A stretch of DNA of 64,000 bases from Enterovibrio norvegicus FF-33 (GCF_000286835.2 NZ_AJYD02000038.1:1680453-1744452), one strand, 5' to 3'; shown: positions 25,431 through 35,544, counted from the first letter of the stretch. Numbers and translations are program-made. Notes: a model not told the origin generated them from the letters alone.

Positions 25431-26469
25431 AACTCTCAGTCCTTCCTTTGTTCAAATAAAATGGGGAAACCTTTTGAAACAAGAGGTAACGCTACAACAT
25501 GTAGAGGTGCTGAAGTATGGGTTAGATCTTCACACACGGTACATTGACGCGTTTCTGCATAAGATTGATCACCTTGCAGCACGGGTCGAATTCAAGCGTT
25601 TGCCTTCTTCACATTAATGCTTTCTGCTTGGCTTTATCACAATTGCATGTGATTCATAATCGAGACATTATGTGTACAAGCCGTTCAAGTGTGTAAAGTT
25701 TGGCCAACACCTTTTATCCTTACAAGTCATAGTGCTTTAATTAAGCCATTTATAAGCCGTTAGTTAATTTATTTACTCATCGCCATTTCATACTAAAATA
25801 CATTTCTTATACAAAACACAGATAAATATATTGCTGTTAATAAGCAATTAGGCATGGAAACCATTTAGCCTAAAATTAGATATCACTAAATTAGACAAGC
25901 GCCCTTTAAGGCAATACGTTTAGCCTGAGGTGTTCTATCGAAACCGCTAAGCATTAATAATGAAAACATAAATTAGTCAATACTTAAGAATAATCGACCA
26001 CTGACTTTCACTTTACTTCTTATATATCTGCATTAGTTTACAGACGTAAACCAACCCCCTTTCCACCCGCAAACCCCATCCGAACATTCACATGCACTTA
26101 GTTCTTTTAGCCCTTAAATAACAAGCATTTCCGCAAAAAAAACGTCCCAACCATGCATTTAATGAACATCCGAAGGCATCTATGAAAGTGCATTTTTGTA
26201 AAAGTAGTTGCGAATATTAGTCTGGAAAATTGATTTGCAGCGCTATTCTGATGAACAAAATAATCGCCAATAGGATAGGCATATAGAAAAAAGCAGAGAA
26301 AGAAGCATGAAAAGAAAAGAGAAATGAAAGATCAGCTGAAAACACCTAAATCATGGTGGGGTGAGTTCAACAATATAACGACATTGAAAATAACACCCAG
26401 CACATGGAATCCGTAATAAACCCCCGTAAAATAAATGATTATGCTTTTAGCGATAAAGCAACTTCCCCA
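25431..26469. other. Long AT-rich non-coding stretch
   Basis: About 1 kb with no convincing gene. It should hold the RTX promoter (near 25440-25700, minus strand). Base composition from 25700 to 26300 is strongly AT-rich. A plus-strand frame ending at 25617 reads protein-like over its last 45 codons but has no good start or ribosome-binding site. No hairpin, repeat array or RNA gene was identified. Confidence 0.5.
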
Positions 26470-27213
26470 TCACCATGCCGACTCATCATCAATCATAGGT
26501 GAGGCTCTGGCCCCCTTCACGCGCTCAACCACATGCTCTGCCAGTATTTGTGCCGCATCAAATGACGGTAGTGCACTTTTCAGTGACGATGAGATAACCG
26601 ACAATTCCGTGCAGGCAATCAGCAAACATTCCGCGCCGTGATCTTCCAAATCTTCAGCAGCACAATTAAACGCGTCGATTGATTTGTCATTGTGCGCATT
26701 GGCTTTCACTTCGCGGATCAGTGCCATGAGTGCTGTTTGTTCTTTCGCTCCAGGGAACAGGGTCTCAACGCCATAATGCGCAAAAGCCGGTGTATAGAGC
26801 TGGGTGATTTGCAACGCGGTTGAACCTAATAGCCCCACCCTTTTGATATTTGGATAACGCCGCAAGATTTGCGCCGCTGACAACGCTAATAAGTTCACCA
26901 CGGGAACCGTGACGGCATGCGCCACATCGTCGTAATACTTATGGGCTGTATTACACGGGATCACCAGAAAATCCGCGCCGCCTTTGACCAACCCCTGCGC
27001 CATGTTTGCCATATAGGGCGCAGGCGATTCGCCCGTTTTTTCGATTAACGCCTTGATGCGAGATGGCACTTTGGGGTCGTTATCCACCAACAGACGAATA
27101 TGGTCGGCATCGTCCTCTGCGGGGGTTGCCGCAATAATTCGGCGCATAAGATCCACGGTGGCATCTGGCCCCATGCCGCCGAGAATACCGACTGTCATTT
27201 CTTTATCGTTCAC
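26470..27213 (-). CDS. Aspartate/glutamate racemase family protein
   Basis: A 247-residue PLP-independent racemase with the two-cysteine mechanism: the N-terminal catalytic Cys is in IPCNTAHKYY (about residue 87) and the C-terminal one in LIACTELS (about residue 197). The fold signature VGILGGMGPDATVDLMRRI is intact. Members act on aspartate, glutamate or related acidic amino acids. The start is GTG 27213 or possibly ATG 27198. It is last in the TRAP/dehydrogenase cluster, 13 bp after the TRAP large permease, so its substrate is probably the imported compound or a derivative; cysteate, a sulfonate analogue of aspartate, is one candidate. Confidence 0.88.
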   Translation of the reverse strand: MNDKEMTVGILGGMGPDATVDLMRRIIAATPAEDDADHIRLLVDNDPKVPSRIKALIEKTGESPAPYMANMAQGLVKGGADFLVIPCNTAHKYYDDVAHAVTVPVVNLLALSAAQILRRYPNIKRVGLLGSTALQITQLYTPAFAHYGVETLFPGAKEQTALMALIREVKANAHNDKSIDAFNCAAEDLEDHGAECLLIACTELSVISSSLKSALPSFDAAQILAEHVVERVKGARASPMIDDESAW

Positions 27214-27226
27214 ACCTATTCTCTCT

Positions 27227-28507
27227 TTAATATCCCATCATACTGGGTAGCCAAAGCACCGTGTCTGGGAAGTAACTCATGATGAACACCACCAGTATTT
27301 CGACCAATACAAACGGCAGCGCCTTCACGGATATTTCTTCAATGGTGACCTTGGCAATACTGGAACTGATGAACATGTTCTCCCCAAGCGGCGGTGTGGA
27401 AAAACCAATTTCACAGCAACAAACCAACACCACGCCGAAGTGAATCGGGTCAACACCAAACTGCACCATAACGGGCAATAGCACGGGCGTGACAATCATG
27501 ATGGTGGCAAGGGTTTCCATGAACATGCCAATTAAGATCAAAAACAGGATCACCACCAGCCAGATTAGTGCGAGGCTGTCTGTCATCGACAATAACGCAT
27601 TGGCGATTTCGGTGGGTGTATCGTTTTCGACCAGAATGCGCCCAAACGCAGTCGCGGCGAACATGATGATCAACACACGCCCCGTCAGCCAGGTGGTGGA
27701 ACTGAGCGACTCTTTCAAGCCGTCTAGCGTCAGTTCTTTGTGAATGAATTTACCCACGAACAAGGTGTAGAACACAGACACCACGGCAGCTTCGGTTGGG
27801 GTAAACATGCCCGAGTAGATACCACCAAGGATCACAAACGGTGCGAGAATCGACCAAATACCCTCTTTGCACGCTTTGCGAAGTGCGCCGGGTTCATCAT
27901 TTACCGCGCCGACATAACCGCGCTTTTTACTGATCACATAGTTGGTGATCATCAAACCACCCGCCAACATGATGCCGGGAACCACACCCGCAATAAACAG
28001 TGCGCCGATTGATTCACTGGCAGTCACACCATAAATCACCATGGGTATACTCGGGGGAATAACCACACCCAAACCACCGGAAGACGCGGTAAGTGCTGCG
28101 GCATAGCCTTTGTTGTAGCCTTTATCGGCGAGCGCGGGGATCATCAACATGCCCACAGCGGCTGTGGTTGCTGGGCCTGATCCTGAAATCGCGCCGAAAA
28201 ACATACTGGCAAGAATGGCCGAAAAACCGAGACCACCCGCCATTGGGCCGGCCATCAATTCGGCAATGTGTACCAAACGGCGAGAAATACCCGAAGCCTG
28301 CATTAATGCGCCAGAAAGAATGAATGCCGGTAGCGCCATAATGGGAAATGAGTCCACGGCGTTCCATGCGGTTTGTACGAGAGAAACGTAATCGTCACCC
28401 GACAGCAAATACACCAGCATGGCCGAGCCACCCAGTGCAATGACGATGGGAGCGCCAATGAGAAGAAGCCCAAAGAATGAGCCGAAGAGAACGAGCGATG
28501 CCTCCAT
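27227..28507 (-). CDS. TRAP transporter large permease (DctM)
   Basis: A 426-residue inner-membrane protein with about 12-13 hydrophobic segments, the conducting subunit of a TRAP importer driven by a sodium gradient. Family features include the start LVLFGSFFGLLLIGAPIVIAL, the segment FGAISGSGPATTAAVG, SGGLGVVIPPSIPMVIYG and the C-terminal CEIGFSTPPLGENMF. The ATG at 28507 follows AAAAGGAG. It works with the small permease at 28620 and the binding protein at 29242. Confidence 0.95.
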   Translation of the reverse strand: MEASLVLFGSFFGLLLIGAPIVIALGGSAMLVYLLSGDDYVSLVQTAWNAVDSFPIMALPAFILSGALMQASGISRRLVHIAELMAGPMAGGLGFSAILASMFFGAISGSGPATTAAVGMLMIPALADKGYNKGYAAALTASSGGLGVVIPPSIPMVIYGVTASESIGALFIAGVVPGIMLAGGLMITNYVISKKRGYVGAVNDEPGALRKACKEGIWSILAPFVILGGIYSGMFTPTEAAVVSVFYTLFVGKFIHKELTLDGLKESLSSTTWLTGRVLIIMFAATAFGRILVENDTPTEIANALLSMTDSLALIWLVVILFLILIGMFMETLATIMIVTPVLLPVMVQFGVDPIHFGVVLVCCCEIGFSTPPLGENMFISSSIAKVTIEEISVKALPFVLVEILVVFIMSYFPDTVLWLPSMMGY

Positions 28508-28619
28508 GGAGGACTCCTTTTCTTTTTGATTGCAACAATCCGTATTGCGGCTTTGTCTTTGTTAACAATCGTCACGGGTTATAGGGCTGAACCCTGCTAG
28601 AACTTATCGAGACGACCCG

Positions 28620-29162
28620 TCAATCGACCTGAACATCGTCCACATCTTTGAACTCAACACCTTTCACTAACTTCAAGTAGTTAACCTGAATGATCCGAAT
28701 GGAGGTCAACGTGAAAGAAATGGGGAAAATCCAATAGAGGTAGGCCATTGACCAATCAAGTGCCGGAGACATGAACTTGTATTCCATCAAGCTTTCAATC
28801 ACTTCAATGCTTTTGGTTGTCATTAAGGTGTTGAAAGCAATCCAAAGCATATCGGCGATCAGCTCAATACCGGTGCGTACTTTGGTCGGTAGCATTTTCA
28901 GGTGAAAGGTCACACGGTTATGTGCAGCAAGACGCGCCGCATACGATGCGCCGAGGAACACAAACCACACAAAGGCGAAACGGGATAACTCTTCACTCCA
29001 TGGAATGCCGTAATTGAAGGCCACGCGAAGGATCACTTGAATAAACAGTAAGGTGACAAACAGACAAAGCAGCGCCTGACAGGCGTAACTTTCAAATTTG
29101 TCCATTCTTTGCCAAAAAGTTTGCCATACACTTTGCGGTACATTTTGCGGTAAATTTTGCAT
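28620..29162 (-). CDS. TRAP transporter small permease (DctQ)
   Basis: A 180-residue four-helix membrane protein. I use the ATG at 29162 (MQNLPQN) after AGGA; the frame is open to 29219. The DctQ pattern is visible: QVILRVAFNYGIPWSEELSRFAFVWFVFLGASYAARLAAH. It partners with the large permease; 112 bp separate them. Confidence 0.93.
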   Translation of the reverse strand: MQNLPQNVPQSVWQTFWQRMDKFESYACQALLCLFVTLLFIQVILRVAFNYGIPWSEELSRFAFVWFVFLGASYAARLAAHNRVTFHLKMLPTKVRTGIELIADMLWIAFNTLMTTKSIEVIESLMEYKFMSPALDWSMAYLYWIFPISFTLTSIRIIQVNYLKLVKGVEFKDVDDVQVD

Positions 29163-29241
29163 AGACACGTCCTGGTAAGGGGCGTTGCCGCCCCTTCTGT
29201 TAGTTGGACAGTTCGTCAACTATTCCTAGTAGAGAGGACGA

Positions 29242-30228
29242 TTACTTCTGCATTTTCTGCAGTACATTGTCGAAGCTTTCTTTGCCGCCAATGTCTTCAT
29301 AAAACTCAGGCCATACTTTCTCTTTCGCCAACTCAACCCATTTGTCTTCGTCTTCCAGCGTGAACACTTCCACACCGTTATCAATCATGTTTTGCTTGGC
29401 GTTTTCCGCTTCTGTCATCTGGAACACCAAGGCGTATTGTTGCGCTTCTAATCCTGCACGGTTCAAAATGGCTTGATGCTCTTCGCTCAGTTTGCCCATG
29501 GTACGGTTACCAATCAGCAGCGGTTGCAACGAATACTGGTGGTGTACTTCTGTCAGGTATGGCTGCACTTCGTAGAATTTCATGGTGTTGTTCACGATGT
29601 ACGGGTTGTCCTGTCCATCCACCACTTTTTGTTGCAGTGCGGTGAAGGTTTCTGTCCACGCCATCGCAATCGGGTTTGCACCGAACACTTCCCATGATTT
29701 CAGCATGATGCTGTTTTGCGGAACGCGGATTTTCAGCCCTTTCACGTCTTCCATGTTTTTCACGGGGCGCTTTGAATTGGTCAGGTGGCGGAAGTTGGAA
29801 TAGGTCCAACCCAGAATGTTTACGCCCGCTTCTTCTTTAGCGAGGGTATTCCAATATTCGCCCAATTCACCGGTGGTAATTAACACCGCATCAGAAGAGT
29901 TGGTGATCAAATACGGCATGGTGAGTGCGCCGAGTTTTTTCGAAAACGGGGTTACGTTACCTATGCCCACTAACGCCATATCCAATGAACCCAAGCGGAT
30001 GTTTTGCACCATTTCGGTTTCACCGCCGAGCGCACCACCGGGGTAGAGTTTGATTTTGATATCGCCGCCAGAATAGAACTCAACCAAGTCTTTAAAACGC
30101 AGTGCATACGCGCCCTGATCGGATTCAATTGGGTCGCCCATTCCGACTTTCATCGTTTTAGCGCTGACGATTACGGGAAGTGCCATAATAGTAATGACGG
30201 CCAATTTTGCCAATTGCTTTAACTTCAT
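29242..30228 (-). CDS. TRAP transporter solute-binding protein (DctP)
   Basis: A 328-residue periplasmic binding protein with a Sec signal (cleavage near VSA, residue 23). DctP-family features: TMKVGMGDPIESDQG, FKDLVEFYSGGDIKIKLYPGG, MVQNIRLGSLDMAL, a conserved Arg in GLKIRVPQNS that usually binds a substrate carboxylate, and VVDGQDNPY. The ligand is therefore probably an organic acid or carboxylate-bearing sulfonate or amino acid. AAAGGA precedes the ATG. Confidence 0.94.
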   Translation of the reverse strand: MKLKQLAKLAVITIMALPVIVSAKTMKVGMGDPIESDQGAYALRFKDLVEFYSGGDIKIKLYPGGALGGETEMVQNIRLGSLDMALVGIGNVTPFSKKLGALTMPYLITNSSDAVLITTGELGEYWNTLAKEEAGVNILGWTYSNFRHLTNSKRPVKNMEDVKGLKIRVPQNSIMLKSWEVFGANPIAMAWTETFTALQQKVVDGQDNPYIVNNTMKFYEVQPYLTEVHHQYSLQPLLIGNRTMGKLSEEHQAILNRAGLEAQQYALVFQMTEAENAKQNMIDNGVEVFTLEDEDKWVELAKEKVWPEFYEDIGGKESFDNVLQKMQK

Positions 30229-30337
30229 ATCCTTTACCTCTTAGTCGATAACATCCGTGAATTTCTAGGCGCTAACACGCCGCTTTCTAGAACCTGTTGT
30301 ATTGTTTAATGCACTACAGACACCGCATTCGCGATGC

Positions 30338-31525
30338 TTACAAGGTCTCAAGCACCTCTGCGATCACTTGGGCGATACTGGCCGCGTCTGACTGTTCAAA
30401 CGTCAGTGGGATACGCATATCCAATAGCGAGCCGAGAACGCGTTCGGTTTGTGGTAAACGGGGTTGATCATGCAAATATTCCCAATGGTCATATTTACTG
30501 CTGTATCCCGAAGGCTGACTGTCGCCGACCCATTTCAGGCTGACGCCTCGCGCCGTGCATCCTTTCACCAACTGTGAAAGCTGGTTAGCCGTCAGATCAG
30601 GGAATGAGAATTGGATAGAACTGCCAACGAAATGTTCTTTGGGCGAACGTTCAATTAAGCGAATGCCGCGCAACGATGACAGCGCAGACACCATGGCGAG
30701 ATAGAGCTGATTCCAACGCTCGCACTGCTCATCTAAATGCGCCAATTGAGGGCGCAAGATGGCAGCGCGAAGGTTGTCCATTCGCCCGCTGTAATTAGGT
30801 GTACCTTTGGCAATACCTTCAAACGTTTCTAGGGGCGGAAGCGTGGGGTGTTGGCCAAACAACATATATGAGCCGGAATAAATAATGGCTTTGGCCATCA
30901 CTTCATCGTTGTTGGTGACTAAAAAGCCCCCTTCACCGGAATTAATGTGTTTGTAAGTTTGGGTGCTGAAACACGACACCAAACCGAAGGTGCCGCTTTT
31001 CTGTCCATTCCAATCTGCCCCCATGGTGTGGGCACAATCTTCAATCAACACGATGTTATGCTGGCGGCATATCGCCATCACGGCATCCATGTCCGCGAGA
31101 TGACCGCGCATGTGCGAAAGGACCAGGAATTTCGCCCCTGTGGCTTTCGCTTTGTGTGACAAGTCATCCAGATCCATGGTGAGATCGTCGGTGGTTTCAA
31201 CCAGCACAGGCACACCGCCAGCGTTGTTGATAGATCCAGGAACGGGCGCGAGAGTGAACGCGTTGCACAATACGCCATCACCCTGTTTTACGCCTGCGCA
31301 CTGCAGTGCGATAGACAGTGCATAACCGCCAGACGCGCAGCTCAAGCAATATTTCACACCGAGATAATCAGCAAATTGCTTGTCCAACAAATCCGCTTCG
31401 CTGCGCTCACCACTCACCGTGTTATAGCGATGAAGCCTGCCAGTACGCATGACTTCTACGGCACTGGCAATGGCGCTTTCCGGTATTGGCATTTGTTGCG
31501 TAAACGATTTTTTAAACGTGTGCAT
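30338..31525 (-). CDS. DegT/DnrJ/EryC1-family PLP aminotransferase
   Basis: A 395-residue fold-type I PLP enzyme. The Schiff-base Lys is in TQTYKHINSGEGGF, preceded by the Asp of IEDCAHTMGA and the SCASGGYAL cofactor region. These enzymes mostly aminate keto sugars, but a catabolic neighbourhood suggests another amine or keto acid here. I start at ATG 31525 after AAGGAAC; the frame runs upstream to 31624, overlapping the dehydrogenase gene. It sits between the HisD-like gene and the TRAP binding protein on one strand, so it is probably part of the same catabolic operon. Confidence 0.88.
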   Translation of the reverse strand: MHTFKKSFTQQMPIPESAIASAVEVMRTGRLHRYNTVSGERSEADLLDKQFADYLGVKYCLSCASGGYALSIALQCAGVKQGDGVLCNAFTLAPVPGSINNAGGVPVLVETTDDLTMDLDDLSHKAKATGAKFLVLSHMRGHLADMDAVMAICRQHNIVLIEDCAHTMGADWNGQKSGTFGLVSCFSTQTYKHINSGEGGFLVTNNDEVMAKAIIYSGSYMLFGQHPTLPPLETFEGIAKGTPNYSGRMDNLRAAILRPQLAHLDEQCERWNQLYLAMVSALSSLRGIRLIERSPKEHFVGSSIQFSFPDLTANQLSQLVKGCTARGVSLKWVGDSQPSGYSSKYDHWEYLHDQPRLPQTERVLGSLLDMRIPLTFEQSDAASIAQVIAEVLETL

Positions 31526-31577
31526 CGTCGTGTTCCTTACGCTTTGCGCATTCAAGCCGTATTCGATCGGGTCGTCA

Positions 31578-32891
31578 TCAGTCGTAACGCTTTTGCTGAT
31601 AGACCTCGAAATCCCAATCCGCATCTGGGAAGTATTTTTTCAATCGCCAATCACATGCGCGTGCGTGACCTTCCATGCCTTCCGTACGGGAAATCCGCGA
31701 TCCTGCGGTGCTAAACGTCAAGTTGGCTTCTTTGCTCAATTCCTGCGTGGTTAAGATTTTCAGGAACTTCTGCACATTCAGTCCACCGCTGTAACGCGCC
31801 GCTTTTTTGGTGGGCAGAATATGGTTAGTTCCGGCACATTTATCGCCGTGCGTGACCGTGCTGCCTTCGCCTAAAAACAACGAGCCATAATTGGTGAGGT
31901 TTTCTTTCCACCAAACCAAGTCTGCGGCTTGAACCTGAACATGTTCACACGCCCATTCATCACTCACTTTCGCGGCTTCTTCACGGTCGTCGCACACAAT
32001 CACCACGCCGTGGTCTCGCCAAGCGGCTTCGCAGACATCTGCATTGGGCATGTCTGCAATCACATGGGGCATTAATTCAATCACTTTCTGACCCAGTGCT
32101 TTATCCGTAGTGAATAACCAAACCGGAGAATTCGGGCCATGCTCGGCTTGTGAAACCAGATCAACTGCAATGGTCATCGGGTCAGCGGTTTCATCGGCAA
32201 TGACGGCGGACTCGGTTGGCCCTGCAAACACATCAATGCCCACTTCGCCAAACAACAAACGCTTAGCTTCTGCCACATAAGCATTTCCTGGGCCAACTAG
32301 AATATCGGCGGATTTTCCGGTGTAGAGCCCGAATGCCATGGTTGCAATTGCATGCACACCCCCCATCTCAAGGATGATGTCTGCACCAGCAAGATCCATG
32401 GCGTACACCACGGCGGGGTTGATTGAGTCACCGCGAGGCGGAGAACAGGCAATCACGGTTGGCACACCCGCCGCTTTCGCCGTTGCCACACTCATCAATG
32501 CAGACGCTGCATGAGCATAACGACCACCGGGCACGTAGCACCCTGCGCAATCGACAGGGATCACCCGTTGGCTCAGTTTCACGCCTTCTTCGGTTTCAAT
32601 CTCAAACGCTTGTAAACTCGACCGTTGTGCATTTGCAAAACGTTGGATCTGACGATGCGCAAAATCGATGTCGTCTTTTACGCGTTGCGGCACAGAGGCA
32701 ATCAGTGCTGCTCTTTTTTCGTCGGACAGAACGAAATCACCCTGCCAGTTATCGAACTGCATGGCGTATTCTTCAACCGCCGCCGTCCCTTCACGACGGA
32801 TTTTAGTCAACATGTCTTTGACCACTTGCTGAATGCGCTCATCATCGGTTTGCACGTCGGCTTCCCGCTCAGCGCGTTTTAGATATTCCAT
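31578..32891 (-). CDS. Histidinol dehydrogenase-superfamily enzyme (possible HpsN-like sulfopropanediol dehydrogenase)
   Basis: A 437-residue NAD-dependent dehydrogenase of the HisD superfamily. All four zinc-ligand positions of HisD appear conserved: Gln and His in VSQAEHGPNS, Asp in HGDKCAGTNH and His in GMEGHARA. The NAD region VGPGNAYVAEAKRLLFG is also present. No other his gene is nearby; instead it sits with a TRAP importer, an aminotransferase and a racemase. In marine and soil bacteria HisD paralogues in such settings include HpsN, which oxidises 2,3-dihydroxypropane-sulfonate to sulfolactate. That assignment is inference; a histidine role is unlikely from context. Confidence 0.85.
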   Translation of the reverse strand: MEYLKRAEREADVQTDDERIQQVVKDMLTKIRREGTAAVEEYAMQFDNWQGDFVLSDEKRAALIASVPQRVKDDIDFAHRQIQRFANAQRSSLQAFEIETEEGVKLSQRVIPVDCAGCYVPGGRYAHAASALMSVATAKAAGVPTVIACSPPRGDSINPAVVYAMDLAGADIILEMGGVHAIATMAFGLYTGKSADILVGPGNAYVAEAKRLLFGEVGIDVFAGPTESAVIADETADPMTIAVDLVSQAEHGPNSPVWLFTTDKALGQKVIELMPHVIADMPNADVCEAAWRDHGVVIVCDDREEAAKVSDEWACEHVQVQAADLVWWKENLTNYGSLFLGEGSTVTHGDKCAGTNHILPTKKAARYSGGLNVQKFLKILTTQELSKEANLTFSTAGSRISRTEGMEGHARACDWRLKKYFPDADWDFEVYQQKRYD

Positions 32892-32951
32892 TGTGTTTAC
32901 TCACTGATATTCGGATTCAAAAAGAAAGAGATACGTGAAGATTCCAAACTA

Positions 32952-32976
32952 AAAGCCGCTCAAAGAAAGCGGCTTT
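32952..32976 (-). terminator. Hairpin between lyase-like gene and HisD-like gene
   Basis: Nine-base-pair stem AAAGCCGCT / AGCGGCTTT with a seven-base loop, followed on the minus strand by TTAGTTT. It lies just after the stop at 32988 and may end or attenuate that transcript before the catabolic cluster. Confidence 0.7.
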
Positions 32977-32987
32977 ATCAGGACGGA

Positions 32988-33998
32988 TTAACAGTAATCT
33001 TCAAATCCAAACGCGTCGCGGTAGCCTGGTAGCGCTTGTGCACCACCTGTGTGCAAGAACACGATGTTTTCGCCTTTTTTGAAGTGACCCTTACGGATAA
33101 GGTCAATCAAGCCCGCGCCGCCTTTGCCTGAGTAAACAGGGTCGAGCAAAATGCCTTCGTGCTTGGCAAACATCGAGATAGCTTCAATCGTACTTTCAGC
33201 AGGAATACCGTAGCCTTCGCCCACGTAATCACAGTTAGCCACCACGCTTTCACGCGGTACTGCGCCTGGGATGCCCAATAAGTCACACGTGCGTTCTGCC
33301 AGTGCAAACACGTTGGCTTCTTGCTTGTCTTTTGGCACACGCACGCCAATGCCCAGTAGTGGGATTTGGCTGTTCGAGGCGCATAAACCGGTGATCAAGC
33401 CCGCTTGTGTGCCCGCTGAACCTGTTGCATGAACAAGGTGGTCAATCAGAAGGCTCTGATCGTTGGCTTGCGTCAACAGCTCCAATGCGCAATTCACATA
33501 ACCCAGCGCACCAATTGCGTTAGAACCGCCACCCGGAATGATGTAAGGCTTGCGGCCTTCAGCGCGCATCGTCGCTGCCACATCTTCCATCGCCGCATTC
33601 ATGTCGACGCCTGCTGGGAATTTCTGCAAAGAAGAACCAAACAGTTGATCCAACATGACGTTGCCGTTGAATATATATTCAGGGTCTTCTGAACCGGTGC
33701 GATCTTCCAACAGGATGTGACACGCCATGCCGCACTTGGTCGCAATGGCGGCGGTTTGACGCGCATGGTTTGATTGGGTTGCGCCTTGAGTGATGATGAT
33801 GTCTGCTCCTTGAGCAATGGCATCTGCCATCAAAAATTCCAATTTGCGCGTTTTGTTACCGCCACCGGCCAGACCCGTACAATCGTCACGCTTGATCCAC
33901 AAATTGGGGCCGCCAAGCGCTTTAGACAGGTTTGGCATAGGTTCTAACGGCGTAGAAAGGTGTGCGAAGTGAAGACGAGGAAAGCGAGATAAATGCAT
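32988..33998 (-). CDS. D-cysteine desulfhydrase / L-cysteate sulfo-lyase-like PLP enzyme
   Basis: A 336-residue fold-type II PLP enzyme of the ACC deaminase/D-cysteine desulfhydrase family. The cofactor Lys is in [12 protein letters not shown] (about residue 50), followed by [15 protein letters not shown] and [14 protein letters not shown]. Family members release hydrogen sulfide from D-cysteine or sulfite from cysteate (CuyA); the two cannot be separated by eye. The ATG at 33998 is preceded by AAGGG at eight bases; two more in-frame starts lie upstream. It is divergent from a LysR gene at 34163, which probably controls it. Confidence 0.85.
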   Translation of the reverse strand: MHLSRFPRLHFAHLSTPLEPMPNLSKALGGPNLWIKRDDCTGLAGGGNKTRKLEFLMADAIAQGADIIITQGATQSNHARQTAAIATKCGMACHILLEDRTGSEDPEYIFNGNVMLDQLFGSSLQKFPAGVDMNAAMEDVAATMRAEGRKPYIIPGGGSNAIGALGYVNCALELLTQANDQSLLIDHLVHATGSAGTQAGLITGLCASNSQIPLLGIGVRVPKDKQEANVFALAERTCDLLGIPGAVPRESVVANCDYVGEGYGIPAESTIEAISMFAKHEGILLDPVYSGKGGAGLIDLIRKGHFKKGENIVFLHTGGAQALPGYRDAFGFEDYC

Positions 33999-34162
33999 GG
34001 TCATGTCCCTTTTAATCAATAACTAAAAAAATCGGCTCAAGTGGCCTTTTACAATAATTACAGCCTGTGAGACGCCGAGGACTTCCGCCAATACCTATAT
34101 TGAATAGACACCGGTTACTTTTCGGCATATCTGTTTTAGCAGGACGCTAAGGGATTGAATTG

Positions 34163-35065
34163 ATGGAATTGAAATGGCTTAAAGACTTCATTGCGCTCAG
34201 TGAGAACGGCAGCTTCTCTAAAGCCGCTGACGCGCGATTTGTGACACAACCAGCGTTTAGTCGGCGGATCCGTTCGCTGGAAAATTGGTTAGGCATTGCC
34301 TTGGTTAACCGCGACACCCTGCCCACAACGTTGACAGAGGCTGGGACCGATTTTGTTGACGAGGCGCGGCGATTAATCAATGACATCACGGATGTCAGGC
34401 ATCGACTGCAACAGCGTAAGAACCCGCATTCGTTGATTTTTCTCGCTCAACACTCCACGGCGGTCTCTTTCTTTCCGGGGTGGATACAAACCCTTAGTCC
34501 ATTAATTGGTGATGCTTTGGTGAAACTCGTTCCGGGCAATATTCACCATCTGAATGAATCGTTTTTGGCAGGTTCAGGGGATTTTCTGCTCGCGTTTGCA
34601 TCTCAAGCGTTTGATAGCCCACAAATGAAGCGCAAGAGTCAGTCGATTCAAGTGGGACGTGACCGCCTTATTCCTGTTTCTGCGCCGGATGAATTTGGCG
34701 CGCCAATACACACCTTCGCCGAAGGAAAAACCTGCCGCTTGCTGGCATTTCCCGAAGAAATCTATCTTGGCGGATTGGTTAAGAGATCCGCGATAAGTGC
34801 GATCCCTTCCCATTTTCGCTATGAGGTGGTGTGTGAAAACGAAATGGCAGAAGGATTGAAGGCGATGGCAACGCAAGGTTTTGGTGCAACCTGGTTGCCA
34901 TCAAGTTTGATCAAGCAGGAGTTAGAAGAAAAGCGATTGGTCGAGCTCGATGAAGCGTTACCTAGAATTGATTTGCGAATTTTGCTGTACCGAAACCGCC
35001 ATACTGCCAAACCGGAAGTTGAGCGATTTTGGCAGTACTTGTGCGAGCTTTATGGGCAGCAATAG
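34163..35065 (+). CDS. LysR-family regulator (LTTR 1)
   Basis: A 300-residue LysR-type regulator: N-terminal winged helix (MELKWLKDFIALSENGSFSK, then FVTQPAFSRRIRSLENWLG) and a C-terminal effector-binding domain. ATG 34163 has AAGGGA upstream; an in-frame TTG precedes it. It is divergent from the lyase-like gene and the TRAP cluster, the classical layout for an activator of a neighbouring catabolic operon. It is clearly paralogous to the LysR at 42337, sharing the segment RFVTQPAFSRRI. Confidence 0.93.
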   Translation: MELKWLKDFIALSENGSFSKAADARFVTQPAFSRRIRSLENWLGIALVNRDTLPTTLTEAGTDFVDEARRLINDITDVRHRLQQRKNPHSLIFLAQHSTAVSFFPGWIQTLSPLIGDALVKLVPGNIHHLNESFLAGSGDFLLAFASQAFDSPQMKRKSQSIQVGRDRLIPVSAPDEFGAPIHTFAEGKTCRLLAFPEEIYLGGLVKRSAISAIPSHFRYEVVCENEMAEGLKAMATQGFGATWLPSSLIKQELEEKRLVELDEALPRIDLRILLYRNRHTAKPEVERFWQYLCELYGQQ

Positions 35066-35100
35066 CGGCCAATCGAACGGGTATTCGCCAGCCAAAACGG

Positions 35101-35544
35101 CTACTTGGATGTATTGAAAAACTCCGTTAACACCGTATGGGTGATCACTTGCTTCAGCTCAGGATAGGCCTGAATGTGTTCACGAATTTTATTTAAACGC
35201 GCCATGTTGGGCACATCAACATACAGCATCATGTCCGTTTCGCCGCTGATCGCATGACACCATTTCACGCCATCTATCGTGTAAATGTCAGCCGCGTAGG
35301 CTTCGCAGTGCTGAGAGCATGCAGATGTATCAAACTTCAATGCTAAATACGCTGTCACGCCGATGTCTGATTCTGCTTCGGCAATATCAGCGTGGTAGCC
35401 GAGTATGACTTTATCTTGTTCTAGCTTGCGAATTCGGGCGGTGACCGCAGAGCGAGACAGACTCACATCTCGTGCGATTTCACTGACTGTACGGCGGGCA
35501 TCAACACGCAATATGCTTAAGATCTGTTTATCAAATTTGTCCAT
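35101..35544 (-). CDS. Lrp/AsnC-family regulator
   Basis: A 147-residue amino-acid-responsive regulator: N-terminal helix-turn-helix (QILSILRVDARRTVSEIARD, then LSRSAVTARIRKLE) and a RAM ligand-binding domain (AYLALKFDT, SGETDMMLYVDV). It is divergent from the YjeH-like exporter gene at 35814, so control of amino-acid export is likely. AGAGAAGAAAG precedes the ATG. Confidence 0.92.
   Translation of the reverse strand: MDKFDKQILSILRVDARRTVSEIARDVSLSRSAVTARIRKLEQDKVILGYHADIAEAESDIGVTAYLALKFDTSACSQHCEAYAADIYTIDGVKWCHAISGETDMMLYVDVPNMARLNKIREHIQAYPELKQVITHTVLTEFFNTSK

Noticed and set aside
31578-32891. Biosynthetic histidinol dehydrogenase (hisD)
   Set aside because: Motifs fit the superfamily, but no his gene is nearby and the context is a TRAP-linked catabolic cluster.
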